A DNA stretch of 64,000 bases, from positions 278,746,070 to 278,810,069 of the forward strand of contig NC_134397.1 of assembly GCF_050003625.1 (NCBI RefSeq). The letters run 5' to 3'. Position numbers and translations under genes: made by a program. Below the pieces are notes generated by a model. The model had not been told where the DNA came from, did not search any database, and saw only the letters and a list, made by a program, of their open reading frames with translations. Source of the DNA: Haematobia irritans (taxonomy: Eukaryota > Arthropoda > Insecta > Diptera > Muscidae). This document shows positions 44,507 through 56,212 of the stretch, in pieces. Each line of letters starts with the position of its first letter. Within the stretch, counting starts at the first letter, position 1.

Positions 44507-47500
44507 ATGGAAGAACAAATGCATAAATTATTAGAAGCGATTACGGCAATGACGACAGCTATGAGTGGGGGAAGCCAAAGTGCACTTCCAACAACAAATG
44601 TCAGCGTGATTTCAAGCTTCGAATCGTTCGATCCAAAAGTGGAATCATTCAAAAATTATAAAGAACGTCTTGAAATACATTTCCAACTTAAGAAGGTTTT
44701 TACAGATAAAGAAATGTGTGCGAAACTTCTTCTGCAATACATTGGTTCATCGAATTATGCTCTATTAACATCTTTGGCAGCGCCAAAAGCTATAAGTGAA
44801 CTAAATTACGAACAAATAATTGAACTGTTGGAGTCGCATTTTTGTCCCAAAAAGAACATTTTGGTTGAGCAACATAAATTTCTGTCCGAATTACAAAATG
44901 AAGACCAGTCAATTGCGGAATTCGTTTCGGTTCTCCAAAAAAGAGCAGCAGATTGTGCATTTGTGTGTGATTGCCAGAAATCCGTGTCTGATATTTTTCT
45001 TAGAGCTCAATTTATAAGGGGCTTGCGTAGCAGCCACATAAGAGAACAGTTACTTCAAAATCCAACGGCATCTTTCTCGGATATTGTGCAAAAATCATCA
45101 GCATTGGAAGCAGCGAAAATAGACAACACCGCAATAGGGAATAATGAGGCAGGTTCTTCGACAAATGTGAATCAAATTCGAAAGGCAACTCAAAAAAACG
45201 ACAGCGTTGATCATAGCCGAGGCAGAGCAAGCAGAAACAGTGTTTATAAAAGCAGAGCAGCAAAGTCTAAAGTAAATTACAGCGAACTAGGATTGGATGG
45301 TTTATGTCTTAGATGCGGAAAATCCAACCATATTGCGAATGAGTGTAAAATAAAAAAGAATAAGGTAAAATGTTTCGCCTGTGGAAAGTTTGGCCATGTA
45401 AAATTAGTGTGCATTAAAGAAAGAATGAATAAAAACAAAACAGAAATGTCTGCCAATACTCTGGAAGTTTGCGAAACAAACGGTTACGGCATAAACAAAA
45501 TATTCAATATTTTCAAAACATCATCCTCCAATGTAGAGATGCAGAAATTTTTTGTTGATGTTTTGATCGAAGGGAAAAGACAACGGTTTGAAGTAGACTC
45601 AGGTGCGGCTTTCACGTTAATTCCCAAAAACGACTTCGACAAACTTAACATCAGCTCACCTTTAAAACCAACCAGTGTAGCTTTTCGAACGTACACCGGG
45701 GATATTTTTAAGCCATTGGGTGTTGTGGATGTACAAGTGCAGTTCGATAAAACTTTATCAAATGAGCAAATGTATGTAGTAGCTTCTAACCATGCTGCAC
45801 TTCTGGGCCGCGTTTGGATAAGGCATTTAGGAATAAATCTAAATGAAATTGATAATGTCACAACAAGTTTTGATCAAGGTAAGCTGTATTCAAAATATTC
45901 AATTGAAAAAATAATGCAGAAATATCCTGCAATTTTCGAACCAAAAATTGGTTGTGTACCTGGATTCCTTTGTAATCTTAAATTGCAAGATGGGGCTAAG
46001 CCAATATTTGTGAGAGAAAGACAAGTTCCTTTTTCACTGCGCGCGAAGGTAGAAAAGGAGCTTGACAATTTAGAAAGAGATGGGATAATAACTAAAGTTA
46101 ATACCAGCGAATGGGGGTCGCCTTTAGTGGTAGTGCAAAAACCAGATGGCAATGTCAGGCTTTGCGTAGATTACAAAATTGGAGTGAATCAACAACTACA
46201 GTCTGCTCACTACCCAATTCGGCGTATAGACGAAATTTTTAACAGCTTAAAAAACGCAAAGTATTTCTGTAAAATTGATTTGTACAAAGCATACCTCCAC
46301 ATTCAAGTTGACGAGCGCAGCAAGGAAATACAAACTATATCTACCCATCGGGGCACCTACAAAATGAACAGACTTTCATTTGGAATTAAAACGGCACCGA
46401 GTGAATTCAATAGAATTCTAGACCAGATACTACAAGGGCTAGAAGGTACCATATCGTATTTCGACGATATCGTTGTATGTGGGTTTTCTATAATGGAATG
46501 TTTACAAAGACTAGAAAAATTTTTTGAAAGGCTACACAAATTCGATCTTCATGTAAACCAGAGCAAATGTGAATATTTTAAAACAGAAATAACATATTTA
46601 GGCTATGTTATAAGCCATAATAAAATTGCAAAATGCAAGAGCAAAACAAAAGCCATTTCAGAGCTACCACATCCCAAGGATGCTGACGGTGTAAAACGTT
46701 TCTTAGGAATGATAACATATTATTCAAAATTCATTCCGAATATATCAACCCTAACCCATCCATTACGTGAACTTTTACAAAAGCACAAAAAATTCGTATG
46801 GTCGAAAGAATGCCAAGATGCCTTTAATGCTCTAAAACGTGAAATAGTTTCGGATAGAGTTCTTCGGCCTTATGATGAAACATTGCCGATAACGGTCGCG
46901 TGTGATGCTAGCCCTACGGGCATTGCTGCAGTTTTGTCGAATGTAGTAGAGGGCGAAGAACGGCCAGTGGCTTTCATTTCACGTGCGTTGACAAAAGCCG
47001 AGCAGAACTACAGCCAATTGGACAGGGAGGCTTTAGCCATCATATTTGCAGTAGACAAGCTTTTTATGTACTTATACGGCAGAAAATTCACGCTAATAAC
47101 CGATAATCAACCTTTATCAAGAATTCTTCATCAGTCGTCCAAAATACCAGCTATGACTTCAGCAAGATTGTTAAGATATGCATCGTTTTTACAAGGATTC
47201 GACTATGAAGTGAAACACCGTAGCGCAGAAGAAAATGTGAATGCTGATTGTTTGTCAAGAGCACCATTAAGTCAAAATTCGGAATATATACATTTTCTCG
47301 ATCAAGAAATTAATATTGTTCAAGAACAAATTTTTAACGAAATTTCAACTAATTCTATAACTGCTTTAACTATAGCAAAAGCAACGAACGAAGACCCGGA
47401 ATTATCAAAATTAAAATCTGATTTGACGAATGGAAACATTAATGAAGCTGAGTATTCTATTCAAAATGGCATAATTCTAAAAGCAAATCGGATTATTATT

Positions 47501-47782
47501 CCAAAACAGCTACGAGAAAAAATGTTACAAGAATTGCACCACACCCACATAGGAATTGTAAAGATGAAGCAACTGGCCCGCAGGTATGTGTTTTGGAACG
47601 GCATCGATATGGATATTGAAAGAATGGTAAGAGCTTGTGCAGATTGTGCAAAAGTAAGGAAAAGTCCCCCAAAAGTTACAGTGCACCATTGGGAAGAGCC
47701 TGAGGAGAATTTTTTCTCGAGTTCATGTCGATTACGCCGGACCATTTATGAACCATCACTTCCTGGTCCTAGTAGATGCTAA
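44507..47782 (+). pseudogene. gag-pol polyprotein, upstream frame (gag, PR, RT, RNase H, start of integrase)
   Basis: One frame of 1091 codons. The gag capsid-like region is followed by two CCHC knuckles (C267-C280, C289-C302). The protease active-site DSG is at 364-366. The RT has YFDD at 651-654 in place of the commoner Y(V/L)DD, and the RNase H first Asp is at 800 (CDAS). The integrase zinc module has paired His at about 1011-1014 and Cys at 1044 and 1047. At a run of six T (47710-47715) the frame leaves the integrase and ends in about 22 unrelated residues, while integrase continues in another frame. Gag and pol are fused without a stop or programmed shift. Confidence 0.92.
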
Positions 47783-48620
47783 ATCCAAATGGCCAGAAAT
47801 ACGGATTTTGAAGAATGCACCAACAACACAATCAACAATATCTTTATTGCAAAATATTTTTTACACGCACGGATTGCCTCGAATTCTAGTTTCTGACAAC
47901 GCCACAATTTTTACAAGCGCTGTTTTCAAAGAATTTTGCGAAGCCAATGGAATTTTACAGAAATTTATTGCGCCAGGGCATCCGGCAACAAACGGCCTTG
48001 CTGAAAGATATGTTCAAATCTTGAAGACCAAACTCAAGGCTATGGAAAATGATACAACACCATTATATCAAAAGGTTCAAGAAATTGTATGGCGCTACCG
48101 GGCAACACCATTGGCCAGCGGTGATACACCAGCAAAGTTATATTTAAATCGAGAAATTAGATCCAAGCTAGATGTCATCCGACCAAGTAAACCAGAAAAG
48201 TCTAAACCATCTGAATCCAAAGTTCGTCAATTTTGCATTGGTGATACAGTACAAGTACATTGGTATGAGAAGGGGAAGACGGTATGGAAGTTTGGTATCA
48301 TCACAGCAAAGTGGGGACATCTACACTATGAAGTTTTATTGGATAGTGGTTACAAGTTAAAGAGGCATATCAATCAAATCCAAAAGACTGAGGTTCAAAG
48401 AGATGATGAAGCCGTAGAAGAGCAGGTCCAACCAAGTAGTAACTCCAAGCCATTAAAGGATGAAATCTGGATTGAGACATCAACCAATAAACCACCAATT
48501 GAACCGGCACCATCTACACCTCCAGTGCGCATCCCATCAGGTAGTAATGCAAGCATCATTAGACGATCTAATAGGACGAGAAGACCGCCTGCTCACTTTT
48601 CGGATCATGTCCGTTATTAA
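47716..48620 (+). pseudogene. integrase core and C-terminus, downstream frame
   Basis: The first ATG of this frame is 47748, which is internal to the domain. Counting from it, the catalytic triad is Asp10 (LVDAKS), Asp50 (SDNAT) and Glu86 (LAERY), with 35 residues between the last two (DD35E). A GPF-like C-terminal fold (VQVHWYEKG region) and a basic RRSNRTRRPP tail follow. The stop is at 48618-48620. It overlaps the upstream frame and is separated from it only by the T-run frameshift, which may be a mutation or a homopolymer sequencing error. Confidence 0.92.
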
Positions 48621-48631
48621 GCCTGGGAGAG
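48621..48631 (+). promoter_or_regulatory. candidate polypurine tract
   Basis: GCCTGGGAGAG, ending in purines immediately before the 3' LTR. Confidence 0.6.
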
Positions 48632-48816
48632 TGTAGTGTCGTCATTACTCCGTATTATCATATCTAAATTTACATATAAATATGGTAACATTGTTCTTTA
48701 TTATCCATTTGCTTTAACTATGACATTTCATATTCACGACTTGTATGTATGTAAGTTCATCTTAATATTTGAATAAAGTTCAGTTATCTGTTGTCTACTG
48801 AAGTAAAGACATAACA
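48632..48816 (+). repeat. 3' LTR
   Basis: 185 bp, same as the 5' LTR, followed by the target duplication AATAC. Confidence 0.95.
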
Positions 48817-48821
48817 AATAC

Positions 48822-49625
48822 CTAAACGAAATTTTATTTTGAACCACATTTTTTTCCAAAATCGGACCAAAGAACCAAGAAATGTGTGATATATAGCGGT
48901 TGATATCGGAATCAAAACGTCAAACTTTCAACTTTTGTTAAAATTTGGAAAAATAGACTTTCTGAAAAGGTCGAATTTTTAAAGTCAATTTTAGTTATCA
49001 TTAAAAGTCGAAATTCTATATCACATAAAGTTGACTTAAACTTTCGACTTAGAGGTAGTTGAAGACCACAACAGAAACGTAATTGGTTTATATTGTTATA
49101 GCCCCACGAAGACCGATCTTCAGATTTTACTTTTTCAGAGAATACAATAGATTTCGGAAGTTTCATCCAATTTGCTGTAGTGTTGCTTGCACGCATATTT
49201 TTATGCGTCAATTGTGGTTGATATCGGTCCATATTCTTATATAGATCTCATATAGCTCAATGTATATGTGTTAAAACTGTCCAAAAAATATAGAACCTAA
49301 TCCAAGACCAAGACGTGAAATATTAATTCGACTTTCTTGTTTTATCCGGTAATAGAAATGGTAACTAATGCCATAGATACTATTGAATATGTAATAAAAA
49401 TTTAAATACTAGAAAAAATAGATAAATTGGAACAAATTTATGAAAATGGACCAAAATGGGCTATATTCCGTTTGGTTCAAATTTAAAAATTAAAAATCTT
49501 CTGGACCAATTTTGGTTCGATCGGACGCTATTTATATAAGTAATTAATATACCAGTTTTTGTCTAAAATAGACACCGTATGGACTAAATTACAATTTAGA
49601 ATTTTTAAGATACCTTACCATCAAC
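48822..49625 (-). mobile_element. degenerate element X array remnants
   Basis: Repeated ATATCGGTCCATATTCTTAT and CCCACGAAGACCGATCTTCA-type units, strongly decayed. No gene. Confidence 0.5.
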
Positions 49626-49629
49626 AACG

Positions 49630-49880
49630 GTGAGCTTCTCTCTTATAAATGAGTGCTGCCCGATTCATGTTTAGCTCAATGGCAAGGTACCTCCTTTCTA
49701 TAGCGTTTCATATTACGCTGAAACCATATAGAAGTGCTTTGAAACACTCAGAAATGTCACCACAATTACCGAGAGGGGATAATCCCCGCTGAAAAACTTC
49801 ATGTTGTTTGGTCGAAACTGGAATTGAACCCATGACCCTTTGTATGCAAGACGGGTGTGCTAAGCATTACATCGCTTTAG
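49630..49880 (-). mobile_element. tRNA-headed SINE, diverged copy
   Basis: Reverse complement of the SINE body (CACTCAGAAATGTCACCACA, GGGGATAATCCCCGCTGAAAAACTT) with the head region TTGAACCCATGACCCTTTGT and TGCTAAGCATTACATC. The 3' tail is missing. Confidence 0.8.
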
Positions 49881-49889
49881 ATCCCAAAG

Positions 49890-50975
49890 CCTAATGTAGC
49901 TACATGTAGTCTTTTTCGCCCTCCTTTAGCTGTTTCTTTTATTATGGTTATATTCTTTCCCATGAGCGTATGAAATCAGAACACTGTCTTTTTCCTAAAC
50001 ATCTACAACCCCCTTTGTAAGGTAAAAAGGTAATATTTAGTGGTTGCTTCCAAGATCTCCATTGAATAAAATGGATTGCCAATGAATTTCTTTAATTTTT
50101 GCAAAATTTTATTGTTTTGCAGTCATTGATTTGATATTTGTATTAGTTTCGATTCCAATTCAAAATTTAAGAGAAAATTATGTCACAGCAGGATCTTGGA
50201 ATTTATGAATGCGACATACGGGCTCTCATTGTGAGAGAAGTCTACGTTGAGATTGAGTGAGGAGCAAGTGCAATTGTCTTCGTATTGCATTCTCAACAAA
50301 CCAAAGCAAACAAGAATGGTGCCTCATTGTCTACGAAGGCTCTCTGGAGTATGAAAATCAGAAATGCTGTGTGGTCTCTATTTTGCCATAATTATGTTGT
50401 CTGGTTGCAAATTCTTCTTTGTGTTTTCAACTTCTAGGCAATCTTTAGTAGAAATTCTGGACCACCAACAGTTGAACTGTTTGTTTGGGCCTTTGTGGTT
50501 ATCCAATAGCTAAAATAGTTAGAACATTGTGGGGATTCCAGTGGCGTGTTTTGTGTTGAGACTTTGTGACAACAAAATGACTTTGTTCTAGCATCCATTG
50601 AAGTCAAATTCATACAATCGAATTTGGCAAAAATTCTTTTTGCTAGTTTTGTTTACATTGATTTTGGTCAATATCTGTGAAAGGATAAATGAAACATAAT
50701 CGGTTGCTTGCCATCTTAATTAGCGAACATCAACAGCGTGGGAAATTTGTGTGCAAGGTGTTAATATTATTCGAACATCCATTGAATAAAATTTTAACGA
50801 GGACCTCCAACTTAAAAGTTCTGAAGAAAATGTTCCAGTCAAATCGGATAAAACGGTGACTTTTTGATTCAATAGGTAAAATCGAGGGAGGTCTTATACA
50901 TATAGGAGCTAAATCAAAACATAAAATCATGTGACACTATCTATGGTAAATTATTTAAGGTTGTGCGATTACTAC
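49890..50975. other. single-copy-looking intergenic island
   Basis: No repeat family recognised. Moderate GC, no coding frame of note. Confidence 0.35.
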
Positions 50976-51536
50976 ATACAGATAGACGGACATGCATCCT
51001 GATCAGGAATCTATATGTGATCAAAATCGATTTTACGATGGGCCACAAATGGAAATACACCAGGAGATAGGACAAGATGCTAAAAAAATTAGATATATAG
51101 TAATGTTACGGCAAGCATCGAAGACATCACCCCTCCGAGTTTTCTCTCTCGACACTCGACACCGCTCCTCATGCTAATGTTAAATGTGACACTAATTTAA
51201 AGAATTGTGAATACCAATACGAATTAATTATAAGGGAATAAAATATAGTTAAAGAAATACTGGTTTTATTCACAATTTAAATTTAATTTTCCTCAATATT
51301 GCGAACATGATAAATATGATAAAACCTTTGAATGAAGGTTCGTATGTTATATATCGGCCCATATTTTGATATAGTTCCTAGCCCGATTTGACTTCCAGAG
51401 AGCATGGAAACCGCAATTTGCTTGAAATGCGAACCCTACGGATATTTTCGGTTCGTTAGGAGATGTGCTACATAGGTATATATGAGTTCATGTTTTGATA
51501 TAGCTCAGTACAGAACGATCTTCCGATTTGACTGTA
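50976..51536 (-). mobile_element. X/Y-type fragments with unassigned insert
   Basis: 50976-51100 has ACATACAGATAGACGGACAT and GATCAGGAATCTATATGTGA, like the tails of X/Y. 51340-51536 is array-like (TATATCGGCCCATATTTTGA). The DNA between 51104 and 51307 differs from both and may be a separate insertion. Confidence 0.4.
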
Positions 51537-51826
51537 CACATAAAAAAAAAAAATTTTCTGATTCAATCACGAAATTAATTGATCCAATTAATTTTTAATT
51601 GAAATGTCTTCAATCACAGACATGATAGTATCAATTAAAAAATTAATTGAAGGCCAATTAAAAAGTTTATTGATCCAATTAAAAAATTAATTGATACTAT
51701 TATTTTTGTGATTGACTTTTGTTTCAATTAAAGAATTTGTTGAATCAATTAAATTTTTAATTGAATATTTTTTAAAACTCAATTAAAATTTTAATTGGAA
51801 AAATTTTCGAGAATTTTTTTTGTGTG
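51537..51826. mobile_element. MITE family G, 290-bp copy
   Basis: Ends CACATAAAAAAAAAAAATTT and TTTTTTTTGTGTG with TA on both sides. The interior is a dense set of AATTAATTG/CAATTAATT motifs in both orientations. Inserted in an X unit. Confidence 0.75.
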
Positions 51827-52058
51827 TATGAGGGCATGAAGTCTCAATTTTTATCAGATTTTCTTGAAATTGGAAACCAAGAGGAATTTAAGGTTCGTAA
51901 AGAGCTAGTCTATGGTATACATCGGACTTCGTCCCAACATAGACCGATATCCCGATTTGACTTCTAGAGGGCATAGAAGCCGACATTTTCACCCAATTGA
52001 AATTTTAAATTTATATGTACGTATTTTAGGTTTGCAAAGAGCTGTAACAAATTTGGTT
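51827..52058 (-). mobile_element. element X array remnant
   Basis: AGACCGATATCCCGATTTGA and TAGAGGGCATAGAAGCC are decayed unit sequence that resumes after the MITE H at 52790. Confidence 0.5.
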
Positions 52059-52789
52059 CACCGAACTGTTTTTCTTCGTAAAAAGAACGAAAATTTTCGT
52101 TAAAAGTACGAAATTTTTCGTCGTTTTACAACCAAAGAAACTTTTCATTAATATTTACAACGAAAAGTTCTTCCAAATTTTTCGTAGTTTGTAAGAAAAA
52201 AATTCGTACTTTTTATGAAGAATCTTCGTACTTTTTATGAAAATTTTTCGTACTTTTTATGAAGTTACAAGTGTGAAAAATGTCATCACTACTTTACATC
52301 TTAAGTTTTTGAATAATTTTTAGTTTTACTGCTTCACTTTTATGCATAGCACGCTATCACCCAAAGGAGAGATAGCATAGACATGCATAAAAAATAGAAT
52401 AAAGGAATACACTCAAGCACATTATCACAGGCAATTTTATGTTGCGAACGGAAATTTTACAACTTCAATGAAACTTCTTCGTTATTACGTAAGAAAATGT
52501 TTCGTACTTTTTATGAAGAAATATTAACGCATGTTTCGTAATATATTCATAAATTCGTAATAACTTCTTCAAAAAAATCATGAAATTTGAAGAAAGTTTC
52601 GTTAAAAGTACGAAACTTTTACGACGAAAAATTAATGTAGAATATTTCGTAGAAGTTTCGCATATTCGTAAAATGTTCTTCGTACAATTTACGAAAATGA
52701 ATGCAAACTTCGTTGTTTTAATGAAGAATTCACGAAGAATAGTTAATGAAGAATTCTTCGTAAAATTAACGAAAAGAATTCTCTCGGTG
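52059..52789. mobile_element. MITE family H, TTCGT/ACGAA-rich, 731 bp
   Basis: CACCGA at the left and TCGGTG at the right are inverse. TT flanks both sides, and removal restores AAATTTGGTTATAGCGG. The interior repeats CGTACTTTTTATGAAGAA and its complement many times, giving extensive self-complementarity. Confidence 0.75.
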
Positions 52790-52859
52790 TTATAGCGGTC
52801 TCTATTTTTATATAGCCCCATATAGACAGAAGTCATAAAAACCTATAACGAATTTGGTA

Positions 52860-54240
52860 TATTCAGGATGCAATTAGGTCAATTTATTTAATATTTGAAC
52901 AAATAATGTATTCTTGTCAAATATTTTCTGCATGTATTAGCGGCACTAATAGTAGATTTGTCTGTGTCATTTCCAACATCAGCACATGCTACAGTATGAA
53001 GTAATTCATCAATTTTTTTTTATTTAATTTTTAATCTCTTCACTCAAGCATGATCTGTCACAACATTATCATTGGAAAATATCGTAGATGTTGTATTGTT
53101 GCCTCCCAAATGGATGTCAGATATTAATTCGTAGAAAACCAAGCCAGCTAATTACCTCGTCAAGAACTCACAAGTTGATGTCACCATAAAGAGAAGTGAG
53201 AACAATCGCCATAAAAAAAAACTAAATTCAAAAGTCATTTCATGACATACACCTCATAGTGTTCCAAAGGACTTTGTTTCGAAATTGTGTTATTTTGCAA
53301 ACATATCAATTATCCCGAACAAGGTAGGAGACAAAAAATGCCCAAACTCCCTACGAATTGTATGAACGCCAAAAAAAGGATCTTTGAGAAATTCAATGTT
53401 TGACATTTATTTCTTCATCCATCATCGAAGAGAAAGATGATATGAACTTCCTCGCACAATGCAGTTTCCTATGGTGGCAGTAACTTCCTTCTTTTCATTG
53501 TGCTCTCTTCCTGTTTTCCTGCTACGATGCCACAATATCCTTTCGTCATGTGTGGCTATGTCTTTTTGTGGGCATTCATCATTGTATAGAGACGAAGATA
53601 TTTGTTGTTTGTCTTGTTCGATACAAATTATATCGTCATTTGACTTTTATGGACCTACATATCTATCCACTGATGTTCTCATAGCCATCTCTGGCTTAAT
53701 AACTGCCTTAAAGTGTAACAGCAGGATGCCCATATTATCTAATACTACCTCATATGCGATTTTTCGTTTCTTTTCCCATACATGGAAGCATGGAAACTGT
53801 TCCCTGACCCACTGAGTTTGTTTTGGTTTTGTCCATTTGTCTTGCCAATTGTTTTTATTAACCAACTCAATAAATCGATCACTTCCGTAATAAGAAAGGA
53901 CAACGATCCCAACCACCACCCACTGATTTGTAATTACCTATAGACCATTATAATTTGGGAATTTCACTACCCGCAGTTTTAAATGACATTTCAATTTGCC
54001 ACAATTAGTTTGACATCTTAAATGACATTTCAATTTGCAACAATTAGTTTGGGATAATTCCATAACATTGCAAAATTATTTAAATTTGCAATATTTTGGC
54101 ATTGAGTAATGAGCATGACTCTGATTTCATGTGACAAAAGCAGATAATATGGCCCTAGCCACCAGATATAAATAAAGATTTCATGAAAAGTATCATTCGG
54201 ATGACTGAGGTATGTAGCAAATCGTCAAAGAAATAATTTT
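52860..54240. other. single-copy-looking intergenic island
   Basis: No repeat family. A frame of 118 codons (53459-53815, +) and one of 90 codons on the other strand (53647-53919) overlap and neither is recognisable. Includes a 39-bp tandem duplication at 53978-54051. Confidence 0.35.
53978..54051. repeat. 39-bp tandem duplication
   Basis: TTAAATGACATTTCAATTTG followed by C(C/A)ACAATTAGTTTG occurs twice, 39 bp apart, with one internal difference. Confidence 0.85.
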
Positions 54241-54263
54241 TTATATAAAAAACTTCCAATCTC

Positions 54264-54571
54264 GGAGACCTACGCCGTGGTGCAATGCATGCCCGCCTTG
54301 CATACACAAGGTCGTGGGTTCGATTCCTGATTTGACCGAACACCAAAAAGTTTTTCAGCGTTGGATTATCCCACCTCAGTAAATTTCTGAGTGTTTCAAA
54401 GCTTATCTAAATGACTTCACTGCATTGTGGAACGCCTTCCGGGTTCGACTATAAAAAGGAGGTCCTTTCTCATTCATTTCTCACTTATTCCTTTCAGTTC
54501 ACCACTGTGGCATCACAATGGGCTGATAGTCTAAGTGAGCCTTATACATCGGGCTTCCACCCAACCTAACC
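54264..54571 (+). mobile_element. tRNA-headed SINE, near-complete copy
   Basis: Head with CCGTGGTGCAATGCATGCCC (box A diverged by a deletion) and GTGGGTTCGATTCCTG (box B), body, and a CCACCCAACCTAACC tail. The body has lost a few bases near 54380. Confidence 0.85.
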
Positions 54572-54573
54572 AA

Positions 54574-54800
54574 CACACAAAAAAATATCACCAAATTTTT
54601 TTCCAATTAAAATTTTAATTGAATTCTAAAACAGTTTCAATTAAAAATTTAATTGGCTCAACAAATCGTTTAATTAAAACAAAAATCAATCACAGAAATT
54701 AATAGTATCAATTACATTTTTAATGGGATCAATGACATTTCAATTAAAAATTAATTGGATCAATTTTGTGTTTGAAGACAAAAAATATTTTTTTTCTGTG
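54574..54800. mobile_element. MITE family G, shorter copy
   Basis: Ends CACACAAAAAAATATCACC and ATATTTTTTTTCTGTG with the same AATTAAAATTTTAATTG motifs as 51537-51826. It directly follows the SINE tail. Confidence 0.65.
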
Positions 54801-54939
54801 TAGAGCAAAAACAACATAAAAATTATGAAAAATTAAGCATTTTAATTATACGAAACATATGTTTTGCTCGTATCCCTCAAAGTAGCCAAAATTCCATCCG
54901 AACTCTGAAAAAAATTGTATATGAAAATGTTACTTTGCG

Positions 54940-55457
54940 CACTGAAAAAACAGTGAACCCACCAGGAAAGATAACTTTCGATTAATTTTAGAAAATTTGG
55001 AACATTTTTAGAAAATTTTAACTAAACGGTATTACAAGCGCTGGCATCACTCCGATATGGCAAAAATAAGTAAATATTTTTCGACAAATTCAAGAAAATT
55101 TATTAGACATAACTAAATTTTTTCAGTAGTTAAAGAAAATTTTGTAGTTTTAAGAGAAATCTTGGAGTTCAAAATTGCAAGAATGTCTTTAGTGATATAC
55201 GAAGTTCACGATGGACACATTTTTGGTAAAATTTACAAATTTAAAGAAATAATGAACTATTTTGTAAGAAATACGAAATTAGGAAATCTTTATGCTTTAT
55301 TTGTGTATAACCTTTTCCCGTTTTTTAGTTCATTTAACTAACATACGCAAAAAATTATTTGACTAAAATAAACTTTTTCCAAACATAATGATTCTATGAA
55401 CTAATATAAAGTTAATATGGCTTTAGTGAAATAGAGAGTTCACTTTTTTTTTGAGTG
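54940..55457 (-). mobile_element. MITE family A, complete inverted copy
   Basis: Begins CACTGAAAAAACAGTGAACC and ends GTTCACTTTTTTTTTGAGTG. CG flanks both sides. Almost identical to 1860-2376 in reverse complement. Confidence 0.85.
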
Positions 55458-56212
55458 CGCGTATGTCCTGATCTCTACATTCTAAAGCGAAAAGGATTTG
55501 AATTCGTGATCACCGCAAAGAATAAATCAATATTTAAAAAAAAAAAAACTTTTTTGAGAAAAATAAACTAATAAACTTGAAGCAATTCGAGGTCGCCGAA
55601 AAGTAAAAAAAAACATTAATTCGTGATAAAACAGAAAAAAATCAAAAATCTTCTCAAACATGTTTCCAGAGAAGAATGTTATTTTTGGATGGAGTATATA
55701 CACCCAGAAAAAAGTGACCTCTTCTTTAAGTTAAAATGAACTTATTGTGAAGAAAATTGAACTTCGTATAGCGCCAAAGACATTTTTATTTGTTTGAACG
55801 ATATGATTTTCGTAGAAATTAGGTAGAATGCATTCCATATATTAGTTAACATTTTCCTATATTTATGTACCACTATACTACAGAATGGAAAAATGTAACT
55901 GAATTGAATTCATATATGGAATGATTTTATTGAACTTGTTTCATTCATTTGGATAAATCTTACATATTTGTGGTAAACCTTTTACTTCGAAATTAGAACT
56001 GCGTATCTTCGTTTTTAAATAGAATTTTATTTATTTATATATGCAATTTTTTCTTCAATAAAAGACATGTTTTATTAATATATTAAATATATTTATTTAG
56101 AATCAACAGCATCGACTGGCCTTGAAATATTTTTTTCTTCTTCTAGTACCTTTCACTTTGAAAAAGTTGCTGCCTAGCAATTTTGTCCACTTTTTTCCAA
56201 TTTCAATACCTA

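Larger units (their letters stand above)
44205..48816 (+). mobile_element. Ty3/gypsy LTR retrotransposon, 4.6 kb, young
   Basis: It has two 185-bp LTRs that look identical base for base, TGT...ACA ends, and a 5-bp target duplication AATAC (44200-44204 and 48817-48821). The domain order gag - protease - RT - RNase H - integrase is the Ty3/gypsy order. There is no room for an envelope gene between the integrase stop and the 3' LTR. Identical LTRs imply recent insertion. One frameshift interrupts the polyprotein. Confidence 0.95.

Noticed and set aside
44507..48620. Programmed frameshift between gag and pol
   Set aside because: Gag and pol are in one continuous frame. The only shift is within the integrase, where programmed shifting is not expected.
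51104..51307. Possible solo LTR starting TGTTACGG and ending AACA
   Set aside because: The tips and internal AATAAA look right, but no target duplication was found and no full-length partner is in the window.
53459..53815. 118-codon frame
   Set aside because: No recognisable content and overlapped by an antisense frame of 90 codons.
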